Below, piece by piece: positions 6,036 through 13,301 of a stretch of 21,557 nucleotides of DNA. A program made the position numbers and the translations under genes. The notes below the pieces were generated by a model. The model was not told where the DNA came from. It ran no database searches and saw nothing but the letters and a program-made list of their open reading frames with translations. How positions within the stretch are numbered: position 1 is the stretch's first letter; each line of letters opens with the position of its first letter. This DNA comes from ASMP01 sp035282925 (lineage in GTDB: Archaea; Nanobdellota; Nanobdellia; Pacearchaeales; GW2011-AR1): positions 1 to 21,557 of the forward strand of contig DATEUW010000006.1 in assembly GCA_035282925.1 (NCBI GenBank), given 5' to 3'.

Positions 6036-6698
6036 CTAACAACCTCCAACCATACTACCTGTTGCCTGCCCCTGCTCAATTCCCCTGTATTGGTTTGTTG
6101 TAAGATTGATATAGTCAACTTCGATTCCGTAGCTTTTCATTACCTGCGCTTTTCCTTCAAGAATTCCGGGAAAGAAGAGGGTTTTCCATTTTCCCACTTC
6201 TGTGAGGATTTGCTCATCGCTAAGCTCATCCCCATGATATTTAATCAAATACTTGGTAAGTCCGCGCATCGCATAACTGTGCGCGCAGCCGCATGCTGCC
6301 TGCCCATTGCTGAAAATTACAGACCTTGCACCGCAGCAATATTCGCAGGCAATCCCATTATATTGTTTGTATAGTATGTCTATGTATCTTTCAAGCTCTG
6401 CTCCTTCAAGGGTTTCAACCCTGTCTATGTTTCCCAGCAAGTTTATTGTTTCCTCGGTTTTCTCTAGATTATTAGGAGAAACATCATCATAAGTAATTCC
6501 AAGTTCTTCCCCATAAACAGCCGGGACCCCTTGCGGAATTATTTCTGATGCAGAGACAGTTCCTATGCCAGTGGCGCTTCCTGTTTGTTTTCCAGAGTAA
6601 TTATATATTAGGATTAATGAGAGGACAACAACAATAGCGACTTGGGCATAAAATTCCCAGTCTGTTTTTTTCTTTCCTAATTTTTCTTTCAGCTCCAT
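6036..6698 (-). CDS. PCYCG-like Cys-rich membrane-anchored protein ending in MVGGC
   Basis: 220 residues: N-terminal membrane helix (about 17-33), an external linker, then the Cys-rich core GIACEYCCGARSVIFSNGQ and AACGCAHSYAMRGLTKYL (Cys118, 121, 122, 136, 138). This pattern resembles the PCYCG-motif proteins of bacteria, which are linked to metal or redox roles but poorly studied; here Pro is replaced by Glu-Tyr context (CEYCCG). The C-terminus GQATGSMVGGC repeats the last five residues of the 53-residue peptide two genes downstream. Its own TATA box, GTTATAAC, lies 25 nt before the ATG, so this is the first gene of a long unit. Confidence 0.82.
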   Translation of the reverse strand: MELKEKLGKKKTDWEFYAQVAIVVVLSLILIYNYSGKQTGSATGIGTVSASEIIPQGVPAVYGEELGITYDDVSPNNLEKTEETINLLGNIDRVETLEGAELERYIDILYKQYNGIACEYCCGARSVIFSNGQAACGCAHSYAMRGLTKYLIKYHGDELSDEQILTEVGKWKTLFFPGILEGKAQVMKSYGIEVDYINLTTNQYRGIEQGQATGSMVGGC

Positions 6699-6719
6699 GA
6701 AAAATAGAAGAAATAGTTT

Positions 6720-6741
6720 GTTATAACCGCTTTGGTGTAAC
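6720..6741 (-). promoter_or_regulatory. TATA box with overlapping imperfect inverted repeat (candidate operator)
   Basis: On the minus strand GTTATAAC (6720-6727) is centred 25 nt before the ATG at 6698. The same stretch, read on the plus strand as GTTATAACC-GCTTT-GGTGTAAC, is an imperfect inverted repeat covering the TATA and the adjacent BRE position, where a repressor would block transcription. The TATA is well placed; the operator is a guess. Confidence 0.45.
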
Positions 6742-6746
6742 TGGTT

Positions 6747-7229
6747 TCAATCTCTCAAGACAACAATATTATTCATCCCGCGCCTTTTTCTTTCTATCAG
6801 CTGTTTTGCCTCAAGCTTATCGAGAAGCCTTGTTGCCTTTACTTTTCCAATCTCAAGTTTCTCCATCAAAGATGACTGGAACATTGCATTATTTTCCTTG
6901 AGCAAAAGCTCTATGACTTTTCTCTCGTCTCTGTCCAGCTTCCCGAGGTCTATCTTTTTTCTTTTTTCAGAAATCTTCTTTACTACTATCTTTTCCTTTG
7001 GCTTGCTGAATACAAGAACAAACCCTATAATCATAAGCAGACCGACGATTCCCAAAGACAAATATGTTTGCTGGTTTATTCCCTCATTCATGGGGCAAGA
7101 GATAGAATGCTCTTCTGCAGTGCATGTCGAAGCCACCACTTCCTTCAGAGCATTTTGAAACAGAAGAACTATCACTATGAGCAAAATTGCAACGCCTATC
7201 AGAATATATCCGACATGCTTGTTTTCCAT
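6747..7229 (-). CDS. Membrane-anchored winged-helix regulator
   Basis: 160 residues: two membrane helices (about 8-26 and 56-74) enclosing a short external loop with STCTAEEHSISCPMNEG (Cys36, His41, Cys45, Met47). A basic linker and a cytosolic MarR/wHTH domain (about 98-158) follow, with LDRDERKVIELLLKENNAMF, the recognition region GKVKATRLLDKLEAKQLIE and a basic wing RKRRGMNN. Archaeal membrane-tethered wHTH proteins of this layout are known as families without assigned signals. The loop ligands suggest direct sensing of an external metal or oxidant. It has its own TATA box and heads the island, so it is the likely regulator. Confidence 0.85.
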   Translation of the reverse strand: MENKHVGYILIGVAILLIVIVLLFQNALKEVVASTCTAEEHSISCPMNEGINQQTYLSLGIVGLLMIIGFVLVFSKPKEKIVVKKISEKRKKIDLGKLDRDERKVIELLLKENNAMFQSSLMEKLEIGKVKATRLLDKLEAKQLIERKRRGMNNIVVLRD

Positions 7230-7250
7230 GAATTAAAGATTAATATTTTC

Positions 7251-7259
7251 GTTTAAAAA
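7251..7259 (-). promoter_or_regulatory. TATA box for the wHTH regulator
   Basis: TTTTTAAAC on the minus strand, centred about 25 nt before the ATG at 7229, giving a leaderless transcript. Confidence 0.6.
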
Positions 7260-7285
7260 GATTTGCCTTTCACCAAGAATAAAAA

Positions 7286-8020
7286 TCACTGGACAGACTG
7301 GATTGCAGTTTCAAACTGCGACCAGGGGTAAGCGCCTGAAATTGAGGTTGTGTCTCCCGTATCTGTGTTTACAATAAGGAAGAAAGGTGTTCCTCTGCCT
7401 CCAGCAGCTGTTGCTTGGGCAAGCTCTTTGTTAACCTCTGATTCAGAATCTCCATTATCCAAACAATTGTTGAAATCTCCGGTATTCAGGCCGAGCTGTG
7501 AGGCGTATTGCTTCAGGCTTGTTGTGTCTAAGCTAGCTTGGTTTGTAAATAAGGTATCATGATATTCCCAGAACTTTCCCTGCGCCTGGGCACATATTGA
7601 AGCTTCTGCAGCTCCTTGCGCATAAGGGTGTATGGAATTCAATGGGAAATGCTTATAGATAAGATTGACTTCTCCATTTGTGAAATAACTGCTTTGCTTG
7701 AATTCAGCTATAGCGCCTTCAAAAGCTCTTGCGCAGAATGGGCACTGGAAATCTGAGAACTCAATTATCGAGATTCCTGCATCTGCGCTTCCAAGAACAG
7801 GATCGTTGGATTCTATAAAAGAAAGCGCGTTTACTCCCTGCTGTCCTGTGCTTCCGGTATCTGTTACAGATGTTCCACTTCCCGAGCCTCCGCCCCTGAA
7901 AAGAAAAAAACCTCCGATAATAACTATGGCGAGCAGAACAACAGTCGAATATTTCCAGAGAGCGTCTTTTTTTATCGTTATTGTTCCGCCTTCTTTTTTT
8001 GCCTCAATAGCTTCGACCAT
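7286..8020 (-). CDS. Membrane-anchored DsbA-like thiol oxidoreductase
   Basis: 244 residues: N-terminal membrane helix (about 25-42), Gly/Ser linker, then a DsbA-type thioredoxin domain. The active site is SDFQCPFCARAF (Cys93, Cys96), and the cis-proline loop is RGTPFFLIV (Thr211-Pro212). The inserted helical domain carries HPYAQGAAEASICAQAQGKFW and a second Cys pair, Cys143 and Cys186, that could form a structural disulfide. It would oxidise or isomerise disulfides outside the membrane, supporting the many Cys-containing exported proteins of the neighbouring island, though it has its own promoter. Length and order match the BdbD/DsbA_4-type proteins of archaea. Confidence 0.92.
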   Translation of the reverse strand: MVEAIEAKKEGGTITIKKDALWKYSTVVLLAIVIIGGFFLFRGGGSGSGTSVTDTGSTGQQGVNALSFIESNDPVLGSADAGISIIEFSDFQCPFCARAFEGAIAEFKQSSYFTNGEVNLIYKHFPLNSIHPYAQGAAEASICAQAQGKFWEYHDTLFTNQASLDTTSLKQYASQLGLNTGDFNNCLDNGDSESEVNKELAQATAAGGRGTPFFLIVNTDTGDTTSISGAYPWSQFETAIQSVQ

Positions 8021-8051
8021 TTTTTATTGTATTTGAAAAAGAAAAACGAGC

Positions 8052-8064
8052 TTTATAAATATTT
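8052..8064 (-). promoter_or_regulatory. TATA box for the DsbA-like gene
   Basis: AAATATTTATAAA on the minus strand; TTTATAAA is centred 35 nt before the ATG at 8020, so a leader of about 10 nt is expected. Confidence 0.5.
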
Positions 8065-8085
8065 TGCTAATTTCTTCTACTTTTG

Positions 8086-9072
8086 TTAAACAATTCCGCC
8101 TTCTACGATTTGTTCCCAGGATTTTTCTCCAAGAGCAACCATTGCTTCTACTATTGTAAGGATTGGCTTTGGGTATTTTGCAAAATCATCGAGGGCAATT
8201 CTGGGGCATGCAAGCTCAACGAAAGCGTCTATATTGTAAAAGTTCATCAGCTTGTCCGGAGTGAGCTCTGACATCGTGATAACTATTGCTGTTTTTCCGT
8301 GCTGTCTGAATTTTTCCAGGAGTTTTACAGGATTCCCAAATTTCTGCCCTGGCTTTATTTCAACAATGATACCAACATTTTTTGCCTCGCGAAGTTTTTC
8401 AATTGAAAACAGACGCTGCTTCAGGATTTTTTCCCTAAGCCCTGCCATGCTACGAACATCATCGTTGTAGACATCTATCAGAATTACCGGCTTTTTCAGG
8501 GCAAGGCTGGCACCCATTGAATGGAACTGATTTCCTATAATGACAAAACAATCCACGTCATCCTGTATTGCCTTCAATCCGCGATATTCACAGCCGGTTA
8601 TATGGCCTTCATAGGCATTTGTTCCTGCTTTTTTTGAAAGCGTGACAATTTTTCCTTGTGACTCATAGAATTTTTTTATGTTTTCTATGTCATGCCTGTG
8701 CTGTATGGAATATGATAAACCAATTTTATCAAATTCTTTTAAATGTGGCAATGATTTGTTCAGCAAAGGATTCAGGTCCAGAACATCCTGGACTTCCATG
8801 TATAATATAGGGAAATCTACTTTTATGAATTCCGCATGCCCGAAATGAACAATAAGGTCAACTCCAAGTGCTTGGGCTTCTTGGACAGCGACAGAGCAAG
8901 CGCCCCAGCAGGTCTCTCCTGAAAAAATGCATTCAATTCCCAAGCTTTCAATCCATTCAGAGATTTCAGGGGCATTTTGCTTTATTCCCTCTGCAAGCTG
9001 CACAAGAACTTTTTTCGGCTTCCTTTCCTTCAATTCAGAGATAAGCTTTTCCTTTTCGAAATTAAGAGTCAT
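8086..9072 (-). CDS. dph2: Diphthamide synthase subunit Dph2 (archaeal Dph1/Dph2)
   Basis: 328 residues. It makes the first step of diphthamide: transfer of the 3-amino-3-carboxypropyl group of S-adenosylmethionine to a His of translation elongation factor 2, using a noncanonical 4Fe-4S radical mechanism. The three cluster Cys expected from the archaeal enzyme are present in CWGACS (Cys59), ITGCEYRG (Cys161) and VELACPRI (Cys289), at nearly the same positions as in the Pyrococcus protein. An extra Cys55 precedes Cys59. ATG at 9072 is chosen, since TATAAAA lies 26 nt upstream; a TTG three codons earlier is less likely. Transcribed alone, divergent from the next gene. Confidence 0.94.
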   Translation of the reverse strand: MTLNFEKEKLISELKERKPKKVLVQLAEGIKQNAPEISEWIESLGIECIFSGETCWGACSVAVQEAQALGVDLIVHFGHAEFIKVDFPILYMEVQDVLDLNPLLNKSLPHLKEFDKIGLSYSIQHRHDIENIKKFYESQGKIVTLSKKAGTNAYEGHITGCEYRGLKAIQDDVDCFVIIGNQFHSMGASLALKKPVILIDVYNDDVRSMAGLREKILKQRLFSIEKLREAKNVGIIVEIKPGQKFGNPVKLLEKFRQHGKTAIVITMSELTPDKLMNFYNIDAFVELACPRIALDDFAKYPKPILTIVEAMVALGEKSWEQIVEGGIV

Positions 9073-9094
9073 AAAAATCAAGGGAAATCAGGGG

Positions 9095-9101
9095 TTTTAT
9101 A
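9095..9101 (-). promoter_or_regulatory. TATA box for dph2
   Basis: TATAAAA on the minus strand, centred 26 nt before the ATG at 9072; supports a leaderless start there. Confidence 0.6.
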
Positions 9102-9135
9102 GATTTTGGTTAATATCTTTTAGATTACGGAAATT

Positions 9136-9141
9136 TTTAAA
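9136..9141 (+). promoter_or_regulatory. TATA box for the 140-residue unknown gene
   Basis: TTTAAA inside AATTTTTAAATAC, about 40 nt before the ATG at 9179. A transcript from about 9165 would have a short leader, with GGGAG at 9164-9168 as a possible Shine-Dalgarno. Confidence 0.4.
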
Positions 9142-9178
9142 TACAGATAAAGAAAGGTTATTTGGGAGCAAATTCAAA

Positions 9179-9601
9179 ATGATTCAAGAACTAGTAACTT
9201 TGGCTAAAATAGGAAATTATAGCAGACTCCCTTTGGAAAGGGCCATACAAAGATTTGATGGCGGAGGATGGTGTATCGTGCCATTAAAAGGCGCTGTCAG
9301 ATGTGTGCTCTACGAACAAAGCAGAGAGCCATATTTATTGACTATTACAAGACAAAAACGTGAACCATTAATTTGTCTCGGTTATACACACAACACAGTG
9401 TTAACAGTTACTTCCCATTCGCAGGCGAGAAGCCAGGAAATAGCAAGAAGATTTTCAGAACAAACAAAAATTCGTTTGCGTTCAGATGCCCCAGACTTGT
9501 TATCTGAAACATTAGAAAGGGAGTTGAATCATGCTTTTGAGATATTTAAACAGAACCCCAGAGGCTCTGTGGCTTTTTTGAGAAACAACCATAGACACTA
9601 A
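9179..9601 (+). CDS. Unknown 140-residue protein
   Basis: I do not recognise this protein. It starts MIQELVTLAKIGNYSRLPLE and has a central beta-rich part (GGWCIVPLKGAVRCVLYEQ, then EPYLLTITRQKREPLICLGY), then an amphipathic helical half (SQARSQEIARRFSEQTKIR, LLSETLERELNHAFEIFKQN). No membrane segment or signal peptide. The open frame extends upstream to 8927 but that part runs antisense to dph2 and through its promoter, so the ATG at 9179, preceded by GGGAG, is preferred. It ends 7 nt before the convergent thioredoxin reductase gene. It could be a small enzyme or a binding protein; nothing decides. Confidence 0.7.
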   Translation: MIQELVTLAKIGNYSRLPLERAIQRFDGGGWCIVPLKGAVRCVLYEQSREPYLLTITRQKREPLICLGYTHNTVLTVTSHSQARSQEIARRFSEQTKIRLRSDAPDLLSETLERELNHAFEIFKQNPRGSVAFLRNNHRH

Positions 9602-9608
9602 CAACTTC

Positions 9609-10556
9609 TTAGAAAACTTTCTTTTTGGTTATGTATTCGTAAGCAGAATAGGCAGCTGTGCAGCCGTCTGCAACTCCGGTTATAAGCTGCTTGAACTGCT
9701 TGTCTGTCACGTCGCCTGCCGCGTAAACTCCAGGAACATTGGTTTCAGAGGTCATGTGGTTTATTTTTATCTCTCCGTCCTTGTTCATCTTGACTCTAAG
9801 AGGCTTGGCAAGATCTGAAAGAACAATATGCCCTATGGCGACAAAAACACCCTGAAGTTTTAATTCATTTGAACCTTTATACTTTTTATCTAGTGAAACA
9901 CTGCTTACAAATTCATTGCCACTTATCTTTGTTATATTAGTATTATTAACAACCTCAATTTTTTTGTTTGCCTTAACTCTATCCATGTTTATGGGTTCTG
10001 GATGGATTTCCTTTCCCCTGTAAATCATGTAAATTTTTTTTGCGTATTCTGAAAGAAGAAGGGCATCTTTTGCCGCGTTATCAGAGCCTCCGACAACAGC
10101 AACGATTTTGTTCCTGAATAAAGGAGCATCGCACAAGGCGCAGTAGCTTATTCCTTTGTTTTCAAATTCCCTGGAACCCGGAACCTCCAATTTACGCCAT
10201 TTTGTCCCTGTTGCGAAAAGTATTGTCTTTGCCAGATAACTTGATTTGTTGGTTTTAACATGAAAACAATTTTTTAGTTTTTTTATTTCAGTGGCTTTTT
10301 CTCCTTTTATTGTTACTAACTTGTATGAACGGGTATGTTCTTCAATATTTTTCGCCAAGTCTGGGCCAGAGATAGTTGTGAAGCCGGGGTAGTTTTCCAC
10401 AACATGTGTTGTCGTTATGACACCTCCTATAGGAAGCTCGGCGCTTGATGTGTATCCAAGGACAAGAGTTTTCAGCCCAAGCCTTGCGGCATACATGGCT
10501 GCTGCCAAGCCTGTCCCGCCTGCTCCAAGAATGACAAAGTCGTAATTATTTTTCAT
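9609..10556 (-). CDS. trxB: Thioredoxin reductase-like flavoprotein
   Basis: 315 residues, normal for low-molecular-weight thioredoxin reductase. FAD-binding GAGGTG (11-16), redox pair YCALCDAP (Cys139, Cys142), second Rossmann motif VVGGSDNAAKDALL and FAD motif VPGVYAAGDV near the C-terminus. It would reduce a thioredoxin or glutaredoxin-like partner; the gene immediately upstream encodes one, separated by one base. The usual NADPH-selecting HRRxxxR is absent: the region reads IYMIYRGKEIHPEP, so NADH or another donor is possible. The first glycine-rich motif is GAGGTGLAAA rather than the common GxGPAGxxAA, a mild oddity. Confidence 0.92.
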   Translation of the reverse strand: MKNNYDFVILGAGGTGLAAAMYAARLGLKTLVLGYTSSAELPIGGVITTTHVVENYPGFTTISGPDLAKNIEEHTRSYKLVTIKGEKATEIKKLKNCFHVKTNKSSYLAKTILFATGTKWRKLEVPGSREFENKGISYCALCDAPLFRNKIVAVVGGSDNAAKDALLLSEYAKKIYMIYRGKEIHPEPINMDRVKANKKIEVVNNTNITKISGNEFVSSVSLDKKYKGSNELKLQGVFVAIGHIVLSDLAKPLRVKMNKDGEIKINHMTSETNVPGVYAAGDVTDKQFKQLITGVADGCTAAYSAYEYITKKKVF

Positions 10557-10557
10557 T

Positions 10558-10797
10558 TTAATCTTTTAAATTAAGAGCCTTTTTTAATTCTCCTTCGTTG
10601 TAACCGACAATTATTTTTCCGTCGATGTCGATGATGGGAACCCCCATCTGCCCTGACTTTTTTACCATTTCTTCTGCAGCTTTCCTGTTGCTGCTGACAT
10701 CTATGTCTGTGAATTTTACCTTGTGTTTCCTGAAAAATTCCCTGGTTTTAGCGCACCAGATGCATGTTGGTGTCGAATAAATTTTAATCTTCGGCAT
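10558..10797 (-). CDS. Glutaredoxin/NrdH-like redoxin
   Basis: 79-residue thioredoxin-fold protein. The redox motif is STPTCIWCAKTREFF (Cys12, Cys15), and the cis-proline loop is GQMGVPIIDIDGKIIVGYN. CIWC differs from classic glutaredoxin CPYC and NrdH CVQC; this small class in archaea is often paired with a thioredoxin reductase. It lies one base upstream of trxB in the same operon, so the pair probably forms an electron route from a nicotinamide donor to protein disulfides or a reductase such as ribonucleotide reductase. TTTAAA lies 25 nt before the ATG (leaderless). Confidence 0.92.
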   Translation of the reverse strand: MPKIKIYSTPTCIWCAKTREFFRKHKVKFTDIDVSSNRKAAEEMVKKSGQMGVPIIDIDGKIIVGYNEGELKKALNLKD

Positions 10798-10818
10798 TCT
10801 ATATAAAACAGAGCGGGG

Positions 10819-10826
10819 TTTTAAAA
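10819..10826 (-). promoter_or_regulatory. TATA box for redoxin/trxB operon
   Basis: TTTTAAAA on the minus strand, TTTAAA centred 25 nt before the ATG at 10797; leaderless start. Confidence 0.6.
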
Positions 10827-10860
10827 TGTTTTTTAAGACAAGTTTTATATATCATATTTA

Positions 10861-10869
10861 TTTTTTAAG
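10861..10869 (+). promoter_or_regulatory. TATA box for the flavoprotein gene
   Basis: TTTTTTAAG centred about 26 nt before the ATG at 10892. A second candidate, TTTTATATAT at 10843-10852, would instead give a leader of about 19 nt. Confidence 0.45.
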
Positions 10870-10891
10870 GCTGATTTGTAAAAATTATAAG

Positions 10892-11953
10892 ATGAAAAAA
10901 GTGGTCATAATCGGGGGAGGATTTTCAGGAGCATTGGCTGCCCAAAAGCTGGAGCGTGAAAATTTTTCAGTGACTCTAATAGACACAAAAGATTATTTTG
11001 AATTCACTCCAGGAATTTTAAGGACAATTGTTGAACCTGAACATGCAAAGAGAATTGAGGTATTGCATAGAAACTACCTCGATAGAGCAAAGGTAATCAT
11101 CGGGGAGGTAATTGACATCTCGGATAAAAATGTTTTGGTAAAAATCATGGGAAAGAAAAAACATGTAAGTGTGAAATTTAATTACCTATTTATTTCTTCA
11201 GGTTCAAGGTATAATTCTCCGATAAAAGAGAAAAACCTGGTTATTTCAAGCAGGACATCTATGCTTAAGAAAAGTTATGAAAAAGTCTTGGGTGCAAAAA
11301 ATATATTGATTATAGGCGGGGGAATTGTCGGGACAGAGCTGGCTGCAGAGATAATAACACATTACAAAAACAAAAAACTCACGATGGTCCATTCAAAACC
11401 ATATCTGATGGAAAGGCAAAATGACAAGGCCAGAAAATACGCAGAAAATTTTCTCAAAGAAAGAGGCGTGAAGATAATTTTCAATGAAAGGACTGTAAAG
11501 AGGGATGGGAAAAATTACATTACAGATAAGGGAACGAAAATAAGGACAGATTTGGCTTTTCTCTGCACAGGAATCGAGCCGAATTTTGAATTCATGAAAA
11601 GAAATTTCCCTCACCTTTTGAATGAAAAAAACCAGGTTAAGGTGAATTCTTTTTTGCAGATTGAAGGTCAAGAGAATATTTTTGCTGCAGGAGACATAAC
11701 TGCAATACCTGAGGAAAAGCTTGCTCAGAACGCGGAAAAGCAGGGGCGTATTGCTGCCGGGAACATAATAAATCTTGAAAATGGCGGAAATCTCAAAGAA
11801 TACAAATCAAATCCAAGAATAATGGTCATAAGCCTGGGAAAATGGGACGGAATTATTACCTACAGAAACATTGCGCTCACAGGGATAATCCCTGGGATTT
11901 TGAAAACCCTGATAGAATGGAGAACAATGCTAAGGTACAAATTCAAATTTTAG
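10892..11953 (+). CDS. NDH-2/AIF-like FAD-dependent NAD(P)H oxidoreductase
   Basis: 353 residues. FAD motif VVIIGGGFSGALAAQKLE at the N-terminus, NAD(P) motif NILIIGGGIVGTELAAEI in the middle, and the FAD ribityl motif NIFAAGDITAIP near residue 275. No redox Cys pair is visible, which separates it from thioredoxin and lipoamide reductases and points to the NADH:quinone oxidoreductase or AIF/FSP1-like group. The C-terminal amphipathic end (IPGILKTLIEWRTMLRYKF) could associate with the membrane. ATG at 10892 begins exactly at the Rossmann strand; the frame is open to 10826 but that extension covers the promoter. Physiological acceptor unknown; quinone is an inference. Confidence 0.88.
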   Translation: MKKVVIIGGGFSGALAAQKLERENFSVTLIDTKDYFEFTPGILRTIVEPEHAKRIEVLHRNYLDRAKVIIGEVIDISDKNVLVKIMGKKKHVSVKFNYLFISSGSRYNSPIKEKNLVISSRTSMLKKSYEKVLGAKNILIIGGGIVGTELAAEIITHYKNKKLTMVHSKPYLMERQNDKARKYAENFLKERGVKIIFNERTVKRDGKNYITDKGTKIRTDLAFLCTGIEPNFEFMKRNFPHLLNEKNQVKVNSFLQIEGQENIFAAGDITAIPEEKLAQNAEKQGRIAAGNIINLENGGNLKEYKSNPRIMVISLGKWDGIITYRNIALTGIIPGILKTLIEWRTMLRYKFKF

Positions 11954-11966
11954 TTATAATATTAAA

Positions 11967-11976
11967 CTTTTTAAAT
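11967..11976 (+). promoter_or_regulatory. TATA box for the EamA-like transporter
   Basis: CTTTTTAAAT; TTTAAA is centred about 27 nt before the ATG at 12000. Confidence 0.55.
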
Positions 11977-11999
11977 TAACTTTTCTTAATATAAAAAAG

Positions 12000-12851
12000 A
12001 TGGTTTATTATCTTCCTATAATAGGAGCAATCGCCTTGGCTGGCGGCACTATATTCGAAAGAATTGTCCTGAGAAAGAAAAAAGTGGGCGTTGAATCCTA
12101 TCAGACAGCTTCTTTCTTGGCTATAATCCTCTTCCTCTTGCCATTAATATATTTTTTCTGGAAGATGGAGCCAGGGGCAACAGAGCCAAGGAACATAGTT
12201 ATTTTTTCCTTGGTTGTCTTTTTTTCAATCATAGCTAACCTTCTTGTATTTTATTCCCTAAAATGGGAAAAAGTCGGAAATCTGGAACCGGCGAGGGTTC
12301 TGGAGCCTTTGTTTGTCATTCTTCTTGCGATAATTTTCAGTTTTTTTGCAGAAAATCTCTATGAAAGGAATTTTAAGATAATAATTCCTGCTCTTGTCGC
12401 CGCCCTTGCGCTGCTCTTCACCCATATAAGAAGGCACCATCTAAAATTCAATCCCTATTTCGTGGCGGCGGTCTTCGGGAGTTTCTTTTTTGCCGTTGAG
12501 CTCGTGATTTCGAGGCTGATACTTGACCTTTATTCCCCTGTAACCTTTTATTTTTTAAGAGTCTCTTCCATATTCCTTCTCAGCCTCTTGATTTTCAGGC
12601 CTGATTTCAAAAAATTAAACACAAAGGTAAGATGGCAGATTTTTGCCACAGGTTTCATATGGATGATTTACAGGATTATAGTCTACTACGGATATCTGAA
12701 CGTAGGAGTTATCTTCACAACTCTTTTGCTTATGTTGGGACCAATATTCATATACGCAATGGCTTATTTCATATTGAAGGAAAAAATAAGCTGGAGAAAT
12801 TTGACAGCGGCGATAATCATCGTCGGTTCTATAATTTATGCGCTGGTTTAA
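12000..12851 (+). CDS. EamA/DMT-type membrane transporter
   Basis: 283 residues with about ten membrane helices in two repeats, as in the drug/metabolite transporter superfamily. The first half contains the FYSLKWEKVGNLEPARVLEP stretch before a helix, equivalent to the conserved end of the first EamA repeat. The second half ends YAMAYFILKEKISWRNL with a last helix AAIIIVGSIIYALV, matching the typical ExxxxxxxxGxxLIxxG end of EamA repeats. The substrate cannot be told. Leaderless start 27 nt after TTTAAA. Its 3' end overlaps the convergent HTH gene by 23 nt. Confidence 0.82.
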   Translation: MVYYLPIIGAIALAGGTIFERIVLRKKKVGVESYQTASFLAIILFLLPLIYFFWKMEPGATEPRNIVIFSLVVFFSIIANLLVFYSLKWEKVGNLEPARVLEPLFVILLAIIFSFFAENLYERNFKIIIPALVAALALLFTHIRRHHLKFNPYFVAAVFGSFFFAVELVISRLILDLYSPVTFYFLRVSSIFLLSLLIFRPDFKKLNTKVRWQIFATGFIWMIYRIIVYYGYLNVGVIFTTLLLMLGPIFIYAMAYFILKEKISWRNLTAAIIIVGSIIYALV

Positions 12852-13290
12852 AATTAATTATTTCAACCTCCAGCAAATCGTATAAACCAAGTGCCATATA
12901 CAATTCCCCTAATCTTTCCTTGTTTGGTATAATTTCTCCATGAAAATATTTAGAAACAGTTTCCCTTGAAACACCCATTCTCCTGGACAGCCAAGACTGA
13001 TTCCTCTCAAGTTCTTCTAATCTTCTTTTTATCAAATCACTAAGTTCTTTATTTTTTTGCCCTTTTTGCCTTTGCCTCGCTAAATATCCCTCATAACTCC
13101 CGCGTGATTCATGTCCTCTTTGTTTGGCTAAATCTTCCTTATATTCACGAAATGATTCAAATCCTCTAAGATATAACCATGTAGACATATAAGGAACATT
13201 GGTCTTTCTGGCTATCTCTGCAGGATTTAAACCTTTACTATGCAATTGTTTTATCAGCTGTTTTTTCTTGCCAGAAATTTTTCTTTGCAT
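12829..13290 (-). CDS. Protein with two helix-turn-helix domains
   Basis: 153 residues. An N-terminal resolvase/transposase-like HTH (about 8-42, LIKQLHSKGLNPAEIARKTN then VPYMSTWLYLRG) is joined by a charged linker (RGHESRGSYEGYLARQRQKG) to a C-terminal XRE/HTH_3-like domain (about 85-140), with LSRRMGVSRETVSKYFHGEI. Likely a DNA-binding regulator. It starts 11 nt after the thermosome stop and is probably co-transcribed, which would fit regulation linked to chaperonin expression; this is an inference. ATG at 13290 is preferred to a TTG at 13296. The linker resembles homing-endonuclease-associated repeats only loosely. Confidence 0.8.
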   Translation of the reverse strand: MQRKISGKKKQLIKQLHSKGLNPAEIARKTNVPYMSTWLYLRGFESFREYKEDLAKQRGHESRGSYEGYLARQRQKGQKNKELSDLIKRRLEELERNQSWLSRRMGVSRETVSKYFHGEIIPNKERLGELYMALGLYDLLEVEIINFKPAHKL

Positions 13291-13301
13291 TTCCAAGAAT
13301 T

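Noticed and set aside
8927..9178. Extension of the 140-residue protein up to 8927
   Set aside because: Antisense to dph2 and through both divergent promoters; the ATG at 9179 has a nearby GGGAG.
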